A stretch of 64,000 bases of DNA from Pseudomonas fluorescens (GTDB taxonomy: Bacteria > Pseudomonadota > Gammaproteobacteria > Pseudomonadales > Pseudomonadaceae). The notes under the pieces are model-generated. The model did not search any database. It had not been told where the DNA came from and saw only the letters and a list, made by a program, of their open reading frames with translations. Shown here piece by piece: positions 54,598 to 63,966 of the stretch. A program made the position numbers and the translations under genes. The DNA lies in the NCBI RefSeq assembly GCF_001307275.1, contig NZ_CP012831.1, forward strand, positions 1,116,001 through 1,180,000. The letters run 5' to 3'. Position 1 is the first letter of the stretch. Every line of letters starts with the position of its first letter.

Positions 54598-55554
54598 TTA
54601 GGCGGCGGATTGCTCCAACGCCACGCCGGCGCCCATCAGGCCGGAGTATGGCGCGGTCACCAGCCAGACCGGAATGCCCTTGAAGTAATCGCTCATGCAA
54701 CCCTTGTCGGCGAAGCAGCGGGCGAAACCGCTTTCGAGGAAGAAATCGGCAAAACGCGGGACCACGCCACCGACGATGTAGACGCCGCCGCGTCCGCCCA
54801 GGGTCAACACGTTGTTGCCGGCCACGCGCCCCAGCCAGCGGCAGAACTGCTCGAGCACTTCCAGGGCGATGGGGTCGCCGGCCAAGCCGGCCGCGGTGAT
54901 GGATTCGGGGGTGTCGAGTACCGGCACATGGCCGTCCACTGCGCAAATGGCCCGGTACACCCGAGGCAAACCGCTGCCGCTCAAGGCGGTTTCGGCGCTG
55001 ACGTGGCCGATCTCGTTGTAGATGTGCTGCCACAGCTGGGTTTCCCGCGGGCTGCTCATGGGCAGGTCGACATGGCCGCCCTCCCCCGGCAACGCGGCGA
55101 AACGGCCCTCACCCAGGTCCAGCAGCGTGCCGACGCCCAGCCCGGTGCCCGGCCCGATCACCACCGCCGGACGCATCGGCTCCGGGGTGCCTTCGCACAC
55201 GACCCGGTACTCATCGGGACGCAAGCAGGTCATGCCCAAGGCCATGGCCGAGAAGTCGTTGACCAGCAACAGCTTCTCCACCTGCAGGGTCTTGCAGAAC
55301 GCCAGATTGCTCAGGCGCCAGTGATTGTTGGTAAAGCGAAACTCATCGCCGCTCACGGGACCGGCCACCGACAGGCACACCGAACCGATGGCGCCCGGTT
55401 TCAGGCCCAGACCGCCCAGGTACACCTGGATGGCATCTTCCGGGCAGGCGTAATCCGCCGTTGCCAGCACCTGGATGTTTTCCAGGGTGTGGTCTTTCCA
55501 CAGCGCGAAGCGTGCGTTGGTCCCACCGATGTCACCGACCAAAGCCAGTTTCAA
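54598..55554 (-). CDS. glk: Glucokinase
   Basis: A 318-residue cytoplasmic kinase that converts glucose to glucose-6-phosphate. The ATP/phosphate motif is [13 protein letters not shown] at residues 7-19; [12 protein letters not shown] and the sugar-binding [11 protein letters not shown] are present. Translation starts at a TTG that overlaps the edd stop codon (TTGA), with GGAGAC nine bases upstream, so it is probably coupled to edd. Confidence 0.95.
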   Translation of the reverse strand: MKLALVGDIGGTNARFALWKDHTLENIQVLATADYACPEDAIQVYLGGLGLKPGAIGSVCLSVAGPVSGDEFRFTNNHWRLSNLAFCKTLQVEKLLLVNDFSAMALGMTCLRPDEYRVVCEGTPEPMRPAVVIGPGTGLGVGTLLDLGEGRFAALPGEGGHVDLPMSSPRETQLWQHIYNEIGHVSAETALSGSGLPRVYRAICAVDGHVPVLDTPESITAAGLAGDPIALEVLEQFCRWLGRVAGNNVLTLGGRGGVYIVGGVVPRFADFFLESGFARCFADKGCMSDYFKGIPVWLVTAPYSGLMGAGVALEQSAA

Positions 55555-57377
55555 TTAAGCGTCTCCAGGGCAGAAGTGAAGGCGCTGGCGCCCTGCTCCG
55601 CCGAGCTGAAGGCCATGCGCATGAAACCGAACAGCTCGCGACCAGTGCCGATGTTGTTGCCCAACAGGCCCTTGGCCGGCGTGCGCGCGGCGAATTCCTC
55701 GGCGTCCACCTTCAATTCCAAGGTGCCTTTGACGCCATCGACACGGATGATATCGCCCTCCTGCACCCGGGCCAACGCACCACCGACATAAGCTTCGGGG
55801 CTGACATGAATGGCCGCCGGGATTTTCCCCGACGCGCCGGACATGCGCCCGTCGGTCACCAGCGCCACTTTGAAGCCACGGTCCTGCAACACACCCAGGA
55901 ATGGCGTCATCTTGTGCAGCTCCGGCATGCCGTTGGAGCGCGGGCCCTGGAAGCGCATCACCGCGACAAAATCCTTTTCCAACAGGCCGGCCTTGAACGC
56001 GTCCGCCAGGTCCTGCTGGTCCTGGAAGACCATGGCCGGGGCTTCGACAATCTGGTTTTCCAGGGCCACGGCCGAGACCTTCATCACCCCACGACCCAGG
56101 TTGCCTTCCATCACGCGCAACCCACCTTCTGGCGAGAAGGCGCGGGCCACCGGACGCAGGATGTTTTCGTCGAGGCTTTCGATCGGGCCGTCGCGCCACA
56201 CCAACTCGCCATCCTCCAGGAACGGTTCCTGGGTGTAGCGGCTCAGGCCGTGGCCGAGCACGGTGTTGACGTTTTCATGCAGCAAGCCGGCTTCCAGCAA
56301 CTCACGGATCAGGAACGACATGCCGCCGGCCGCCTGGAAGTGGTTGATGTCGGCCTTGCCGTTCGGGTAGACGTGGCTCAGGGTCGGCACCACCTCGGAG
56401 AGGTCGGCCATGTCTTGCCAGGTCAACTGGATACCCGCTGCCATGGCGATGGCCGGCATGTGCAGGGTGTGGTTGGTGGAACCGCCGGTGGCGTGCAGCG
56501 CAACGATGGAATTGACCAGCGAGCGCTCGTCGACGATTTCGCCGATAGGCATGAAATTGCCACTTTGCTTGGTCATGCGCGTCACCTGGAACGCTGCTTC
56601 ACGGGTCAGGGCATCGCGCAGCGGCGTGTTCGGGTTGACGAACGAGGCGCCCGGCAAGTGCAGGCCCATCACTTCCATCAACAACTGGTTGGTGTTGGCG
56701 GTGCCGTAGAAGGTACAGGTGCCGGGGCTGTGGTAGGACTTCATCTCCGATTCCAGCAGCTCTTCGCGGGTGGCCTTGCCTTCGGCGTAGCGCTGGCGCA
56801 CGTCGGCTTTTTCCTTGTTGGAAATGCCCGAGACCATCGGCCCGCCTGGCACGAAGATCGTCGGCAAGTGACCGAAGCGCAGCGCGCCCATCATCAGGCC
56901 CGGGACGATCTTGTCGCAGATGCCGAGCATCAGTGCGCCGTCGAACATGTTGTGGGACAGCGCCACAGCCGTGGAGAGCGCGATCACTTCGCGGCTCGGC
57001 AGACTCAGTTCCATCCCCGCCTCGCCCTGGGTCACGCCGTCGCACATCGCCGGCGTGCCTCCGGCGAACTGGCCGACCGAGCCAATCTCGCGCAGGGCTT
57101 TCTTGATTTGTTCCGGGAAGGTTTCGTAGGGCTGGTGGGCCGAGAGCATGTCGTTATAGGACGACACGATGGCGATGTTGGCGGCGTTCATCATCCGCAG
57201 ATGGTGTTTGTCTTCGGTGCCGCAACCGGCCACGCCGTGAGCGAAGTTGGCGCACTGCAGCTTGCCGCGCATCGGACCGTCGCTGGCAGCATCACGGATC
57301 AATGCAAGGTAAGCCTGACGCGTGGCGCGGCTGCGGGCGATAAGCCGTTCGGTGACCTCAAGAACGCGGGGATGCAT
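55551..57377 (-). CDS. edd: 6-phosphogluconate dehydratase
   Basis: A 608-residue iron-sulfur dehydratase of the IlvD/Edd family, converting 6-phosphogluconate to KDPG. Cysteines for the 4Fe-4S cluster lie in [14 protein letters not shown] and [11 protein letters not shown], with another in [13 protein letters not shown]. It is the first gene of edd-glk, divergent from gap, with two HexR-type sites between the two genes. TGGAG precedes the ATG. Confidence 0.96.
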   Translation of the reverse strand: MHPRVLEVTERLIARSRATRQAYLALIRDAASDGPMRGKLQCANFAHGVAGCGTEDKHHLRMMNAANIAIVSSYNDMLSAHQPYETFPEQIKKALREIGSVGQFAGGTPAMCDGVTQGEAGMELSLPSREVIALSTAVALSHNMFDGALMLGICDKIVPGLMMGALRFGHLPTIFVPGGPMVSGISNKEKADVRQRYAEGKATREELLESEMKSYHSPGTCTFYGTANTNQLLMEVMGLHLPGASFVNPNTPLRDALTREAAFQVTRMTKQSGNFMPIGEIVDERSLVNSIVALHATGGSTNHTLHMPAIAMAAGIQLTWQDMADLSEVVPTLSHVYPNGKADINHFQAAGGMSFLIRELLEAGLLHENVNTVLGHGLSRYTQEPFLEDGELVWRDGPIESLDENILRPVARAFSPEGGLRVMEGNLGRGVMKVSAVALENQIVEAPAMVFQDQQDLADAFKAGLLEKDFVAVMRFQGPRSNGMPELHKMTPFLGVLQDRGFKVALVTDGRMSGASGKIPAAIHVSPEAYVGGALARVQEGDIIRVDGVKGTLELKVDAEEFAARTPAKGLLGNNIGTGRELFGFMRMAFSSAEQGASAFTSALETLN

Positions 57378-57508
57378 GTGTAGAACTCCAGGCTAACGGG
57401 TGTGGCGACCTGATTGTCTATGCTGGTCAAAAGCCCGCTGCGCGCTGTGTGGAAGGCGAGGCGACAGACGGTTTTTGACCATTCGGACCAGTTGATTCAG
57501 GTCACTCG

Positions 57509-57523
57509 TTGTAGATAAAACAA
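57509..57523. promoter_or_regulatory. HexR operator (edd side)
   Basis: TTGTAGATAAAACAA, an exact TTGT-N7-ACAA match to the pattern reported for P. putida HexR, 132 bases upstream of edd. Confidence 0.72.
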
Positions 57524-57570
57524 AATATTGCCACTAAAAAGGCTTGTTTTCTATTTTTATGCGAATAATC

Positions 57571-57585
57571 TTGTAATTCCAACAA
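57571..57585. promoter_or_regulatory. HexR operator (gap side)
   Basis: TTGTAATTCCAACAA, an exact TTGT-N7-ACAA match, 22 bases upstream of the gap start codon. Confidence 0.72.
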
Positions 57586-57607
57586 CAAATCGACGGCGGC
57601 GCAGTTA

Positions 57608-58609
57608 ATGACTCTTCGAATCGCAATCAATGGTTTTGGCCGCATCGGCCGCAACGTCCTTCGTGCACTGTATACCCAAGGCTATCGTCGCGACCTGCAG
57701 ATCGTCGCCATCAACGACCTGGGTGACAGTGCAATCAATGCCCATCTGCTCAAGTTCGACACCGTGCATGGCACCTTCGACGCCGACGTCCAGCACGATC
57801 ACGAAAGCCTGACGGTCAATGGCGACCGCATCTCGGTCAGCGCCATCCGCAACCCGGCCGAACTGCCTTGGGCGGCCGAGAAGATCGACGTCGTGTTCGA
57901 ATGCACCGGTCTGTTCACCGACCGCGCCAAGGCCGCCGCCCACATCAGCGCCGGCGCCCGCAAGGTGATCATTTCGGCCCCGGCCAAGGGCGCCGATGCC
58001 ACCGTCGTGTATGGCGTGAACCACGACATCCTGCGCCAGTCCCACCAGATCATCTCCAACGCTTCGTGCACCACCAACTGCCTGGCCCCGGTGGCCCAGG
58101 TGCTGCACCGCGAGCTGGGCATCGAAAGCGGCCTGATGACCACCATCCATGCCTACACCAACGACCAGAACCTGACCGACGTCTACCACAGCGACCCGTA
58201 CCGTGCTCGCTCGGCCACGCAGAACATGATCCCGAGCAAGACCGGCGCCGCCGAAGCGGTGGGCCTGGTGCTGCCGGAACTGGCCGGCAAGCTGACCGGC
58301 ATGGCGGTGCGCGTACCGGTGATCAACGTCTCGCTGGTGGACCTCACCGTGCAACTCAAGCGCGAAGCGTCGGCCGAGGAAGTCAACGAACTGCTGCGCC
58401 AGGCCAGCCAGCATTCGAAGATCCTCGGCTACAACACCCTGCCGCTGGTCTCCAGCGATTTCAACCACAACCCGCTGTCGTCGATCTTCGACGCCAACCA
58501 CACCAAGGCCAGCGGCAAGCTGCTCAAGGTACTGGCCTGGTATGACAACGAATGGGGTTTCTCCAACCGCATGCTGGATAACTGCCTGGCGTTGTGTAAC
58601 GCCGAGTAA
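57608..58609 (+). CDS. gap: Glyceraldehyde-3-phosphate dehydrogenase, type I
   Basis: A 333-residue NAD-dependent enzyme oxidising glyceraldehyde-3-phosphate, the triose product of the Entner-Doudoroff split. The Rossmann motif is GFGRIGR (9-15), and the catalytic Cys154 lies in [12 protein letters not shown]. It is divergent from edd under shared HexR-type control, as for gap-1 of other Pseudomonas. Confidence 0.96.
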   Translation: MTLRIAINGFGRIGRNVLRALYTQGYRRDLQIVAINDLGDSAINAHLLKFDTVHGTFDADVQHDHESLTVNGDRISVSAIRNPAELPWAAEKIDVVFECTGLFTDRAKAAAHISAGARKVIISAPAKGADATVVYGVNHDILRQSHQIISNASCTTNCLAPVAQVLHRELGIESGLMTTIHAYTNDQNLTDVYHSDPYRARSATQNMIPSKTGAAEAVGLVLPELAGKLTGMAVRVPVINVSLVDLTVQLKREASAEEVNELLRQASQHSKILGYNTLPLVSSDFNHNPLSSIFDANHTKASGKLLKVLAWYDNEWGFSNRMLDNCLALCNAE

Positions 58610-58624
58610 CTCATTGCCGGCCAA

Positions 58625-58771
58625 TGTGGAGCGGGCCTGCAAGAGCAAACCTTGGGAGCAGGCCTGTGGGAGCAAAGCTTGCTCGCGATGACACCGTCGC
58701 ATGCAGCACCTGTGCAGGCTTTGAGAACGCTATCGCGAGCAAGCTTTGCTCCCACAGGTGCGCTCCCCACA
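58625..58771. repeat. Nested repeat downstream of gap
   Basis: Outer arms TGTGGAGCGG and CGCTCCCCACA enclose a complete REPIN (58665-58756; TGTGGGAGCAAAGCTTGCTC ... GCAAGCTTTGCTCCCACA). Extra repeat-like sequence (GGGAGCAGGCC) lies in the left flank. Confidence 0.78.
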
Positions 58772-58811
58772 TGGCTTGGCGTGATGAAATCAAGGCTTGA
58801 CCCGCAACGTA

Positions 58812-58830
58812 GATGATAAGCATTATCATC
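58812..58830. promoter_or_regulatory. Fur box upstream of ECF sigma gene
   Basis: GATGATAAGCATTATCATC is a palindrome (TGATAA-GC..TTATCA arms) close to the Fur consensus, ending 25 bases before the GTG start of the sigma factor gene. Confidence 0.8.
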
Positions 58831-58855
58831 CACTCGAACCGGATCGGGCCCTACC

Positions 58856-59368
58856 GTGAGTCAATCGCGCTTTCATCACGTCTTCCTCGCCCAGCGCACG
58901 CCGCTGCTGCGCACCCTCGAGCGCATGGTCAGCAACCCCAGTACCGCCGAAGACCTGCTTCAGGAAACCTACCTGCGTGTCACCCGTGCACTGGCCGAAC
59001 GCACGGTCGAGCACCTCGAACCCTTTGTTTTCCAGACCGCCCGCAACCTGGCGCTGGACCATTTGCGTGCCCGGCGCATCCAGGCCCGGACCCTGCTGGA
59101 TGACGTGCCGCTGGAAGTCGTCCAAAACGTCGTCGCCCCCCAGAGCAGCGCCGAGGACGCCGCCCATGCCCAGCAACTGCTCGAGCGCCTGAATGTCAGC
59201 CTGCAGGCCCTGAGCCCGCGACAACGGCAGATCTTCATCCTCAACCGCCTGCATGGCCACAGTTACCAGGAAATCGCCGAACGGCTGAGCGTGTCCTTGA
59301 GCACGGTGCAAAAGGAACTGAAACTGATCATGGCGATCTGTGTGGGTGTGGCTGAACGCAGTCTATAG
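58856..59368 (+). CDS. hxuI: Iron/heme-responsive ECF sigma factor (HxuI/FecI type)
   Basis: A 170-residue group IV sigma factor. Region 2 (about 10-80; STAEDLLQETYLRVTRAL, FVFQTARNLALDHLRARR) and region 4 (about 115-165; LSPRQRQIFILNRLHGHSYQEIAERL) are joined by a short linker, as in FecI. It starts at a GTG with a Fur box just upstream. The order sigma, FecR-like regulator, TonB-dependent heme receptor matches hxuIRA of P. aeruginosa; the symbol is used on that basis. Confidence 0.85.
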   Translation: MSQSRFHHVFLAQRTPLLRTLERMVSNPSTAEDLLQETYLRVTRALAERTVEHLEPFVFQTARNLALDHLRARRIQARTLLDDVPLEVVQNVVAPQSSAEDAAHAQQLLERLNVSLQALSPRQRQIFILNRLHGHSYQEIAERLSVSLSTVQKELKLIMAICVGVAERSL

Positions 59369-59445
59369 TTTCACGTTGCGCACAGGCTTGCCTCCTACTG
59401 CCTGCGGCTTGTAGCTTGTGCTGGCCGCTAATACGAGAACCCACC

Positions 59446-60402
59446 GTGACGGACAACTCCCCTTCTCCTGCGCCGACGCCGGAAACCGCCCATGCCATGG
59501 AGCAGGCGCTGGACTGGCTGATCCTGCTGGACAGCCCCAGCGAGGAACAGACGCGGCAGTTCCAGGCCTGGCTGGCGGCCGATCCACGTCATGGCGAGGC
59601 CTTCGCCCGGGCCCAGGCGATCTGGAATGGCCCACAGGTGATGGCCAGTGCCCGTCGACTTGAAACCGCGCCCAAGGTCACCGCGCTGTCGCGCCTGCGT
59701 GCCCACTGGAAACCCCTGGCCACCGCCGCCGTGTTGTTTCTCGGCCTGTTCAACTTCAGCGACCTGCCCCTGCGCTTGCAGGCCGATCACCTGACCGTGG
59801 TCGGTGAGCGCCAGCGCCTGCAATTGGAAGACGGCTCCAAGGTCCTGCTCAACACCGACTCGGCGTTCTCCAGCACGTTCAACGAACAACGGTACGTGGC
59901 CCGCTTGTACAAGGGCGAGGCCTTCTTCGAAGTCCCGGGCAACCGTACCCTGCCGCTGGAAATCGACGCCGGCCCGGTCACCGCCAGCGTCAGCGATACC
60001 ACGTTCGCCGTGCGTTACCTCGACGGCGTGGCCCAGGTCCAGGTGCAGCGCGGTGATGTGGATCTGCGGGCCAACCGCAACGACACCCATGTGCGGCTGT
60101 CGGCCGGGGAGAGCATCCGCATCGGCCCCAACGGCTTCGACCGTCCGGCCCGGCTCGATGCCAACACGGACCTGGCCTGGGTCCAGGGTCGGCTGGTGTT
60201 CGAGAACCGGCCGCTGAGCCAGGTACTGGCTGAGCTGCGCCGCTACTACCCCGGCTGGATCATCAACAGTAACGAACAGCTGGCCAATGTCGCGGTGACC
60301 GGCAATTACCGCCTCGATCAGCCGCTGGACGTGGTCCGCTCCCTGGCCCATATCACCTCGGCGCGGCTTCAGGAATTCCCAGCGCTGGTGATCTTGAACT
60401 AA
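59446..60402 (+). CDS. hxuR: FecR-type membrane regulator (HxuR type)
   Basis: A 318-residue single-span protein. The N-terminal cytoplasmic anti-sigma domain (about 15-70; ALDWLILLDSPSEEQTRQFQAW) is followed by a membrane helix at about 91-104 and a periplasmic FecR domain (about 115-215; LEDGSKVLLNTDSAF) with a C-terminal secretin/STN-like end. It should relay receptor occupancy to the sigma factor. It starts at a GTG, 77 bases after the sigma gene. Confidence 0.9.
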   Translation: MTDNSPSPAPTPETAHAMEQALDWLILLDSPSEEQTRQFQAWLAADPRHGEAFARAQAIWNGPQVMASARRLETAPKVTALSRLRAHWKPLATAAVLFLGLFNFSDLPLRLQADHLTVVGERQRLQLEDGSKVLLNTDSAFSSTFNEQRYVARLYKGEAFFEVPGNRTLPLEIDAGPVTASVSDTTFAVRYLDGVAQVQVQRGDVDLRANRNDTHVRLSAGESIRIGPNGFDRPARLDANTDLAWVQGRLVFENRPLSQVLAELRRYYPGWIINSNEQLANVAVTGNYRLDQPLDVVRSLAHITSARLQEFPALVILN

Positions 60403-60423
60403 ATGAGAATTATTTTTACTCGA
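60402..60423 (+). promoter_or_regulatory. AT-rich iron-type element upstream of the receptor gene
   Basis: AATGAGAATTATTTTTACTC carries a good left Fur half-site (ATGAGAAT-ATT) and a weak right half, about 100 bases upstream of the receptor start. It could instead belong to the ECF-sigma promoter. Tentative. Confidence 0.35.
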
Positions 60424-60520
60424 TAGGCTCCGCTGGTTCGTCTCGTTATAGCCAATGCAATTGATTCGCATCCAGCGATGCGATCTGCACCTATAACAGA
60501 TGCGACACGGAGCGCTATCG

Positions 60521-63115
60521 ATGTCCTCTCGCCTTACTTGCCGGTTTCTTGCCCCCTCTTGCACGCTGTCATTGCTCACCGCCGCCATCCTGATGGCCGG
60601 CACCGCGCCGCTCGCCCTGGCTGCCACCGCCGTGCAGCCCCCTGCCCGCAACATGGGCGACTACACCTTCGCCATCGCCCGACAGCCACTGGTCTCGGCC
60701 TTGAATGCATTCACCGCGGTCACCGGCTGGCAAGTCGGCATGCCGGCGGAACTGGCCGAAGGCGTCGCCTCGCCAGGGGTGAACGGCTCGCTGCCGCCTG
60801 AAAAAGCCCTGGAGCGCCTGTTGGTGGGGACCCAGCTGGGCTATCGCAAGCTGGGCGACAACAGCATCGTGCTGGAAAAGCGCAGCAGCGGCAGCACGAT
60901 GGAGCTGCAACAGGTGACCATCAGCGCCACCCGCCAGGAACAGGACATCACCAGCGTACCCAGCACGGTCACCGTCCACGACCGCCAGGAACTGGACCGC
61001 AACAACGTCAATACTCTCAAGGACCTGGTGCGCTATGAACCGGGCGTGTCGGTGGGCGGTGCGGGCCAGCGCGGCGGCATCAGCGGCTATAACATTCGCG
61101 GCATCGACGGCAACCGGATCCTGACCCAGGTCGACGGCGTGGAAGTACCCGGCGGTTTCTTCAACGGCCCCTACGCCAAGACCCAGCGCAATTACGTCGA
61201 CCCGGAAATCATCAAGCGCGTGGAAATCCTCCGCGGTCCGGCCTCGGTGCTGTACGGCAGCAATGCCATTGGCGGTGCCGTCAGCTACTTCACCCTCGAT
61301 CCGGACGACATCATCAAGCCCGGCCAGGACGTTGGCGCCCGCCTGAAGACCGGCTACAGCTCCGCCGACGAGAGCTGGCTCAAGTCCGCCACCGTCGCCG
61401 GCCGCAGCGGCCCATTCGATGGCCTGCTGCACTACAGCCAGCGCGACGGTCACGAAACCGAATCCTACGGCAGCCACAACGGCACCGGCCTGGACCGCAC
61501 CGCCGCCAACCCGGAAGACGTGCGCGCCAACAACGTGCTGGCCAAGCTCGGCTGGAACTACAGCGATGACGCACGCCTTGGCCTGGTCTACGAGAAATAC
61601 AAGGACGACCGCGACAGCGACCTGAAAAGCGCCTACGGCGGCCCCTACGCCAACGGCCAACCGGCGATCCCCGATTTTGTACTGCCTGGCGGCATGTACC
61701 AGTGGCGCACCGGCAACGACACCATCACCCGCGAGCGCTTCGGCCTGGAGCACAGCTTCGCCCTCGACAGCTTGCTGGCCGATCACATCAAGTGGAGCCT
61801 GAATCACCAGGTCGCCAAGACCGACCAGAGCACCGCCGAGTTCTATTTCCCGATCACCCGCCAGGTCCTGCGCACCCGGGATACCCTCTACGAAGAAAAG
61901 CAGTGGGTCTTCGATGCGCAACTGGACAAGGCCTTCAGCATCGCCGACACCGATCACGCGCTGACCTACGGCACCACGATCAAGCAACAGAAAGTCACCG
62001 GCTCGCGCAGCGGCAATGGCGTGTGCCTGGCGGTGGGTGTCGGTTGCTCTGCGGTGGGCGCCATCAGCACCCGGGACGTGCTGGCAAAAGCCAGTGACTT
62101 CCCGGACCCGACCATCAACAGCTACGCCCTGTTCGTCCAGGACCAGATCAGTTGGGACAAATGGACCTTCACGCCTGGCCTGCGCTACGACTACACCCAG
62201 CTCAAGCCGCACCTGACCGAGGAATTCCTCAACACCGTGGACCCCACCAGTGGTGGTGAGGTCAGCGACAAGAACAAGACCTGGCACCGCGTCTCGCCGA
62301 AATTCGGCGTGACCTATGCTCTGACCGACCAGTACACCTGGTACGGGCAGTACGCCGAGGGTTTCCGCACCCCGACCGCCAAGGCCCTGTATGGCCGTTT
62401 CGACAACCCTGGCGCTGGCTATAGCGTGGAGCCCAACGCCGACCTGGAAGCGGAAAAAAGCCAGGGCTACGAGACCGGCCTGCGCGGCCGCTTCGACTCC
62501 GGTTCGTTCGACGTGGCGGTGTTCTACAACAAGTACCGCGACTTCATCAACGAGGACGCCATCACCCCCGGTGCCGACCAGTTGACCTTCCAGAGCAACA
62601 ACATCAAGCACGCCACCATCAAGGGTGCCGAAATCAAGGGACGCCTGGACCTGGACGTGCTGGGGGCGCCAAAGGGCCTGTACACCCAAGGTTCGGTGGC
62701 CTACGCCTACGGTCGCAACAACGACACCGGCGAGCCGCTCAACAGCGTCAACCCGCTCACCGGCGTGTTTGGCCTGGGCTACGACCAGGCGCAGTTCGGC
62801 ACCTTGCTCAGCTGGACCCTGGTCAAGAAAAAGGACCGCGTCGACGACAGCAACTTCAACTCGCCCGATGGCGTGAGCAGCCAGTTCAAGACGCCAGGCT
62901 TCGGCATCCTCGACCTGACGGGTTTCTACAAGGTGACCCGCGACGTGACCGTCAGTGGCGGCCTCTACAACCTCACCGACAAGAAATACTGGCTGTGGGA
63001 TGACGTGCGCGGCTACGACAGCGTCGGCGAAGCGGCCGTGCTGAGCCCCGCCAACCTCGATCGCCTGACCGCGCCCGGGCGTAACTTCGCGGTGAACCTG
63101 ATCTGGGATATCTGA
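60521..63115 (+). CDS. hxuA: TonB-dependent heme receptor with STN signalling domain (HxuA type)
   Basis: An 864-residue outer-membrane receptor. The signal peptide is about 1-35, the STN signalling domain about 45-115, the plug about 130-265 (TLKDLVRYEPGVSV, GYNIRGIDGNRI, VEILRGPASVLYGSNAIGGAV), then a 22-strand barrel ending in LIWDI. The YAEGFRTPTAKALYG and PNADLEAEKS segments correspond to the FRAP and NPNL motifs of heme/hemoglobin receptors. The STN domain fits signalling through the FecR-type protein. GGAG lies ten bases before the ATG at 60521. Confidence 0.92.
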   Translation: MSSRLTCRFLAPSCTLSLLTAAILMAGTAPLALAATAVQPPARNMGDYTFAIARQPLVSALNAFTAVTGWQVGMPAELAEGVASPGVNGSLPPEKALERLLVGTQLGYRKLGDNSIVLEKRSSGSTMELQQVTISATRQEQDITSVPSTVTVHDRQELDRNNVNTLKDLVRYEPGVSVGGAGQRGGISGYNIRGIDGNRILTQVDGVEVPGGFFNGPYAKTQRNYVDPEIIKRVEILRGPASVLYGSNAIGGAVSYFTLDPDDIIKPGQDVGARLKTGYSSADESWLKSATVAGRSGPFDGLLHYSQRDGHETESYGSHNGTGLDRTAANPEDVRANNVLAKLGWNYSDDARLGLVYEKYKDDRDSDLKSAYGGPYANGQPAIPDFVLPGGMYQWRTGNDTITRERFGLEHSFALDSLLADHIKWSLNHQVAKTDQSTAEFYFPITRQVLRTRDTLYEEKQWVFDAQLDKAFSIADTDHALTYGTTIKQQKVTGSRSGNGVCLAVGVGCSAVGAISTRDVLAKASDFPDPTINSYALFVQDQISWDKWTFTPGLRYDYTQLKPHLTEEFLNTVDPTSGGEVSDKNKTWHRVSPKFGVTYALTDQYTWYGQYAEGFRTPTAKALYGRFDNPGAGYSVEPNADLEAEKSQGYETGLRGRFDSGSFDVAVFYNKYRDFINEDAITPGADQLTFQSNNIKHATIKGAEIKGRLDLDVLGAPKGLYTQGSVAYAYGRNNDTGEPLNSVNPLTGVFGLGYDQAQFGTLLSWTLVKKKDRVDDSNFNSPDGVSSQFKTPGFGILDLTGFYKVTRDVTVSGGLYNLTDKKYWLWDDVRGYDSVGEAAVLSPANLDRLTAPGRNFAVNLIWDI

Positions 63116-63142
63116 CCCTATTTCCCAGGCAACACAAACACC

Positions 63143-63258
63143 TGTGGCGAGGAGAGTCATGTGGGAGCAAGGCTTGCCCGCGATGAAGGCGATGCGGTCT
63201 TTCAGAGATCGAGGCGCCTGTTTCGCGAGCAAGCTTTGCTCCCACAGCCCTCGCCACA
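63143..63258. repeat. Nested repeat between heme receptor and heme oxygenase
   Basis: Outer arms TGTGGCGAGG and CCTCGCCACA of the GTGGCGAGGG family enclose a REPIN (63160-63246; GTGGGAGCAAGGCTTGC ... GCAAGCTTTGCTCCCACA). It is the same inner variant as at 44558. Confidence 0.83.
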
Positions 63259-63283
63259 GCGATCTAATTCAAAGGAATTGTTC

Positions 63284-63874
63284 ATGACCACACAACGTCC
63301 CGCTTCACGTTCCCAACGCCTGAACCAGATCACCCACGAGCCTCACAGCAAGCTCGACGCCCTGGTCAAGGCTCACGCCCCGTTCGAAACCCCGGCCAGC
63401 TTCGCCCGTTTCGTCGTCGCCCAGTACCTGTTCCAGTCGGAACTGGTGGCGCTGTACAACGACGCCGAGCTGTCCGCCCTGATTCCCGACCTGCCGGCCC
63501 GTTGCCGGGCCGACGCAGCCAAGGCGGATCTCGCCGACCTGGACACCGAAGTCCCCGCGCCGTTGGCCGGTGCGGTGAACAAACCGACCCAGGCCGAAGC
63601 CCTGGGCTGGTTGTTCGTCTCCGAAGGTTCCAAGCTCGGCGCCGCGTTCCTGATCAAGCGTGCCGTGGGCCTGGGGCTGAGCGAAACCTTCGGCGCCCGG
63701 CACCTGGCGGAGCCTGCCGGCGGGCGCGCCGAAGGCTGGAAAACCTTCACCCGCACCCTCGACGGCCTGGCCTTCACCGAACAGCAGGAAGCCGAAGCGG
63801 ATAAAGGCGCGCTGGATGCTTTCAACCGCTTTACCGTACTGCTGGAACAGGCTTATGCGGCCGAGCCGGCTTGA
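63284..63874 (+). CDS. pigA: Biliverdin-producing heme oxygenase, PigA/HemO-like
   Basis: A 196-residue heme oxygenase that opens the heme ring to release iron, CO and biliverdin. SQRLNQITHEPHSKLDALVK contains the proximal His21. FARFVVAQYLFQ, ALGWLFVSEGSKLGAAFL (distal helix) and FGARHLAEPAGGRAEGWK are near-identical to P. aeruginosa PigA as I recall it. Asn14 and Lys29 align with the PigA residues (Asn19, Lys34) that rotate heme to give delta/beta rather than alpha biliverdin. AAAGGA precedes the ATG. It follows the heme receptor and would process the imported heme. Confidence 0.92.
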   Translation: MTTQRPASRSQRLNQITHEPHSKLDALVKAHAPFETPASFARFVVAQYLFQSELVALYNDAELSALIPDLPARCRADAAKADLADLDTEVPAPLAGAVNKPTQAEALGWLFVSEGSKLGAAFLIKRAVGLGLSETFGARHLAEPAGGRAEGWKTFTRTLDGLAFTEQQEAEADKGALDAFNRFTVLLEQAYAAEPA

Positions 63875-63875
63875 T

Positions 63876-63966
63876 CTGTGGGAGCGAGCTTGCTCGCGAT
63901 GGCGGACTTTCAGCCACCTTATTGGCCACCTGATACACCGCTATCGCGAGCAAGCTCGCTCCCACA
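63876..63966. repeat. REPIN downstream of heme oxygenase
   Basis: GTGGGAGCGAGC-type inverted pair starting directly after the stop codon. The remaining bases to the window end show no gene start. Confidence 0.9.

Noticed and set aside
60569..63232. An 887-codon open frame antisense to the heme receptor
   Set aside because: A shadow of the receptor's codon pattern; no start signal or recognisable motif.
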